Assembly: GCF_000321225.1 (NCBI RefSeq)
Contig: NW_004450660.1
Coordinates: 186,001 to 250,000 of the forward strand
Source: Odobenus rosmarus divergens
Taxonomy: Eukaryota > Chordata > Mammalia > Carnivora > Odobenidae
Length of the DNA stretch: 64,000 bases
Direction: 5' to 3'
Each line of letters starts with the position of its first letter. Positions within the stretch are counted from its first letter, which is position 1. Positions 61,013 to 64,000 of the stretch are shown here, one piece after another. The notes beneath the pieces were generated by a model, which was given only the letters and a program-made list of their open reading frames with translations, was not told the origin of the DNA and made no database searches. Position numbers and translations under genes: made by a program.

Positions 61013-61288
61013 AAATTGCATGGGCAAAGAAGAGATTAATATTAGTGCTAAAAGCCAAGGGAAAGTTTTATATATCAAGATGCAGGGGAATCAGTTTATA
61101 ATGAACATTAAGAAATATAAATAGCTTATATGGGACTTTTTATGGATACTGATCTTTCTCAATTCCTTATCAAATCCAGTTGCTCTTGAGTGGCCATTTA
61201 TTGTTGGCATAGTAAACATGTTCTTTTTGTTTATAAAATAAGTTATAAATCATCTTTAAACAAATTTGGTAAGTTTTACTGAATTTTC

Positions 61289-61494
61289 TTTTTTTTTTTT
61301 TTTTTTAAGTTTTTATTTATTTATTTGGCAGAGAGAGACACAGCGAGAGCAGGAACACAAGCAGGGGGAGTGGGAGAGGGAGAAGCAGGCTTCCTGCTGA
61401 GCAGGGAGCCTGATGTGGGGCTCAATCCCAGGAGCCCGGGATCATGACCTGAGCCGAAGGCAGACGCTTAACGACTGAGCCACCCAGGTGCCCC
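61289..61494 (-). mobile_element. CanSINE, antisense
   Basis: It has a poly(T) tail, then TTTTTATTTATTTATTTGGC, ending ACTGAGCCACCCAGGTGCCC. AAGTTTTACTGAATTTTC (18 bp) is exactly duplicated at 61271-61288 and 61495-61512. Confidence 0.94.
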
Positions 61495-61794
61495 AAGTTT
61501 TACTGAATTTTCATGTTGCTATTCCCATTATCAATGTCTTAGAAGAAAAATTAAAGAACAGGAGGATTTTTGCTTACATATATTGATGCCTACCTAGATT
61601 TCATATAAATTGACAAATGATTTCTGAAGTCACCCTCAAAATTGTTTAACAGAAACATAAGTGACAATAGGAAATAGTCAAGTGTTGAGGAGGTCGTAAT
61701 ACTTCTTCCTTCATTCACTCATTACCCCTCAGTTCTGAGTGTTGGCACTGACCTGGTCTAAGAATGAGGAATAGTCCATAAAACCATGATAATA

Positions 61795-62045
61795 GCAACA
61801 TCAGCTCATGTCATGTGCCAGACAGATGCTATTGTAAACCCTTTACAGGTAGTAATTTCTTTAAGAAGTTGCTGACAGGAATCAGATTAAATGATTCCAA
61901 CAAGCCTCTGGATTAAGGATTGTTAGTATACCCATTTTACAGATGAGAAAATGGAATCACAGAGTGATTAACTCTGTAACTGAAGGTCACAGAACTAGTA
62001 AGCAAAGAAGCTTAAATTTGAACCTGCCCTCACTACTACACTAGA
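61795..62045 (-). mobile_element. MIR, antisense
   Basis: It shows CATGTGCCAGACAGATGCTA, CCCATTTTACAGATGAGAAA, AAGGTCACAGAACTAGTAAG and AAATTTGAACCTGCCC. A short foreign stretch near 61870-61910 may be an insertion. Confidence 0.75.
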
Positions 62046-64000
62046 ATGCCATTTTCCTCTAGGGATCTATTTTCCAGTGAGGGAGAACAGTAATAATTAG
62101 AATTCAGTTGCATTGATGCGAGGTAGAGGCAAGACAGGGTGGCAGGGGAGGTCTGACCAGCCCAGAAAGGGATGTAGGGGAGAGAAAGACAGACAGACGG
62201 GGGGCACTTCTGAAGAAGAGACATCTTATCAGCATGTCTGACAACAGGAAGAGATAGTTGAGCAAAGAGTTAATGAATGGGGACTTCAGTAGGTGGGAGA
62301 CTGCAGAGGTTCAAAGCTCGAGACCGTGCTAGATCCAGGGAGATGATTGGGGTTTAGTATATCTGTGTGACAGTGGGTGGTAGTGCTGGTGCTTGAAGGC
62401 GAGGCAGATCATACAGAGCCCTGAGTGGGTAGAAAAAGTCCATGAGAAAAAACTGGATGAGGGACATTCTGGCAGCATGAAGGGTAAGAGGATGTGGAGC
62501 GGGAGCAAGACTGAGGAAGGAAGGCCATGGCGTTTGGTAAAACCGTCTCCATGCTTGAAGGTCTCTAGGAGACAAATGTGGCTGTTGTGTGGTTGATAAT
62601 GGTCAAAGAAATGTGTCTGATGAGGGAAGAAGGAAGGGTGATTTAAACAGGCCCCCATCTCTGAAGTGCCCAGCACAGCTGTGGTGGCCATGTCGGAGAC
62701 ATATTTTCAGCCATGAACAGAGTACTGTTCTGACAGGAAGGAAGGCGCATAAGGCTCCACTCCTATTAATTCTTTGGCCATTCATTACCACAGTGACCTT
62801 AAAGTTCCTGCTGGGCATTCAAGTGGGATGGCATGTGTAACTCCATTGGAATTCCGTTGTAATTCAGTGTTGAAGGACCAGGAAAACTTTCACCCAACTT
62901 CTGGCAACTAGTAAATAAGTAAGCTTGCATAAAACTCTCAGAGCAAGGCTTTCCAGTTACTGCCCCGGAAGACCCCAATCGTACCGCATTTACATGGAAC
63001 AATCTATATTTTCTTTTTTCTACTCTTCTCTACTTTCTCTCTAATTACCTTCTCTTTTATACAAATTATATATTATACTATTATACAATTTTCAATATTA
63101 TTGAAATTTTAATAGTATACAAATTTCAAATGTAGGTCTATAACAGGCTAAAATATTTACTGAACACGGTGCATCTATATTATCTCAGACAGGAGGCTGG
63201 ATGGATCAGAAGGGGGCTATATCTTATATGTCCTCTCATTATGGAGTGTTGCCTTCAACACTTGTATCTTTGAGTGGTTAAGGAAATCTCCACGGAGGAG
63301 ATAATGAGAAACCTAGAACCGGGAAGTCATCCCTGCAGATGCTCCAGAGTCAGGTTTGGAAGCCACATTCATCGGAAGGAGAGCTTCTCTAGATGGGAAG
63401 TGATGTTGAGAAATACTAGGCACTAAATATGAGGAAGAAGGTTAAGTGCAGCTTGAATCATGGTGAAGACAAGGGGAGTGATAGACTGATTCACCTTCTG
63501 TTCACTCAGAGAGTGGTATGTCGAAAGGAACATAGAATGAAGGCAGAAAGACAAAAGAGAGGGCCAGACATGAGGTCTGGGGAGAAGGTTCACAAGCTAG
63601 AGTAAAAACCATGCCTCGTGAACGAAAGCATCACGTGGGGTCCATTACGAAAGAATAATCTGTATAGGATTATATGATCAGTCATTTCTGTTTCCAGGGG
63701 CAGAAAAGTCAGAAGACCTCATTTGTCTTAGCCTGGGAAGTGAGGAAAATCAAGATTCCATGGGCATAAAGGTCAACTAGTGGGACACCCAGCTGGGGGA
63801 GGAAATATAGGATGGAGCTGTTACCCCCTTTACTGGATATGGTCACAGTCATTTTTGTTTACTCCTCTGGAACTTTGAAAATGATATTCTTAGGACATGT
63901 TACTAAGCCTGAATGGTTGAATGAAGGAAGGGGATTCATTGAATTTTTTTTCATTAATTGAAAGGTTTGGCTCATTTGTCTCATTACTGTCCCAAGTCAG

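Larger units (their letters stand above)
1..64000 (+). other. MCTP2: MCTP2 gene, partial (C-terminal half, with introns)
   Basis: The whole window lies inside one gene. MCTP proteins carry three cytosolic C2 domains, which bind Ca2+ and phospholipid, followed by two C-terminal membrane segments that anchor them to the endoplasmic reticulum. MCTP2 has been linked to lipid-droplet biology and to left-sided heart defects in people (family knowledge, not visible here). Four exons recognised from translation lie in gene order on the + strand, with GT-AG introns of 42,187, 2,918 and 13,572 bp. The C2 domains must be encoded upstream of base 1, and the last exons downstream of base 64000. MCTP2 is preferred over its paralogue MCTP1 because of the linker ESTDLEEGEDEDDK and the helix [20 protein letters not shown]. 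As I recall it, MCTP1 has a different linker and reads closer to KKGFINKIYAIQEV at that helix. Confidence 0.93.
59814..64000 (+). other. MCTP2: MCTP2 intron, 5' part only
   Basis: It begins GTAAGTT. It holds an old hAT-type element (60290-60492), a sense SINE (60798-61012), an antisense SINE (61289-61494) and a MIR (61795-62045). From 62050 to 64000 I see no exon, RNA gene or young repeat. The stretch near 62150-62700 is G/A-rich and reads like decayed ancient repeat, but I cannot name it. Confidence 0.7.

Noticed and set aside
62329..62691. 120-codon minus-strand frame
   Set aside because: No recognised protein, no splice context, overlaps other frames on both strands; probably chance in decayed repeat DNA.
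1..64000. CRISPR arrays, operons, prokaryotic promoters
   Set aside because: This is mammalian intron DNA; the only regularly repeated units are microsatellites and one minisatellite without spacers.

Overview
This is mammalian nuclear DNA, AT-rich and full of retroposons. It comes from a carnivore. The window holds at least 16 copies of the tRNA-Lys-derived Carnivora SINE (CanSINE; head GGGGCACCTGGGTGGCTCAG, CT-rich middle, A-rich tail), and young L1 3' ends of the type found in caniform carnivores. A finer placement (bear, seal or mustelid versus dog) is only a guess.

The one protein-coding gene I can support is MCTP2 (multiple C2 domains and transmembrane protein 2), on the + strand and incomplete at both ends. 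Four coding exons of its C-terminal half lie at 742-861, 43049-43171, 46090-46131 and 59704-59813. All have AG/GT borders and compatible phases (0/0, 0/0, 0/0, 0/2). They encode the segment before and across the first membrane hairpin, an acidic linker, and the helix leading to the second hairpin. The first intron is 42.2 kb. A fifth, phase-compatible 54-bp open segment with good splice borders (52323-52376) may be an undescribed cassette exon. No later MCTP2 exon was found between 59814 and 64000.

The rest is intron. Region by region: 1-10 kb holds a young L1 end, MIRs and mostly unique sequence. 10.2-10.4 kb has a 32-34 bp minisatellite running into a 50-N assembly gap. 13.5-14.0 kb is a MER2 (Tigger) DNA transposon. 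18-25.5 kb has SINEs, an MLT1 LTR, L1 ends, a nested SINE/L1 cluster and a MER5A. 25.8-29 kb is old L1. 29.1-30.5 kb is an L2 split by an RPL7 processed pseudogene. 31.6-32.1 kb is a 5'-inverted L1. 33.2-37.1 kb is antisense old L1 followed by a sense L1 3' end. 38.3-42.2 kb is sense old L1 broken by SINEs and an antisense L1 end. 43-64 kb carries the remaining exons among MIRs, SINEs and a probable hAT fossil.

The most unusual items are a 5' half of tRNA-Gly(UCC) inserted without a poly(A) tail between 11-bp direct repeats (56325-56384), the candidate cassette exon, a poly(T)-only insertion with an apparent target-site duplication, an NRF1-like CpG palindrome pair beside a run of 13 G, and a (TG)n tract 134 bp upstream of the acceptor that ends the 42-kb intron.
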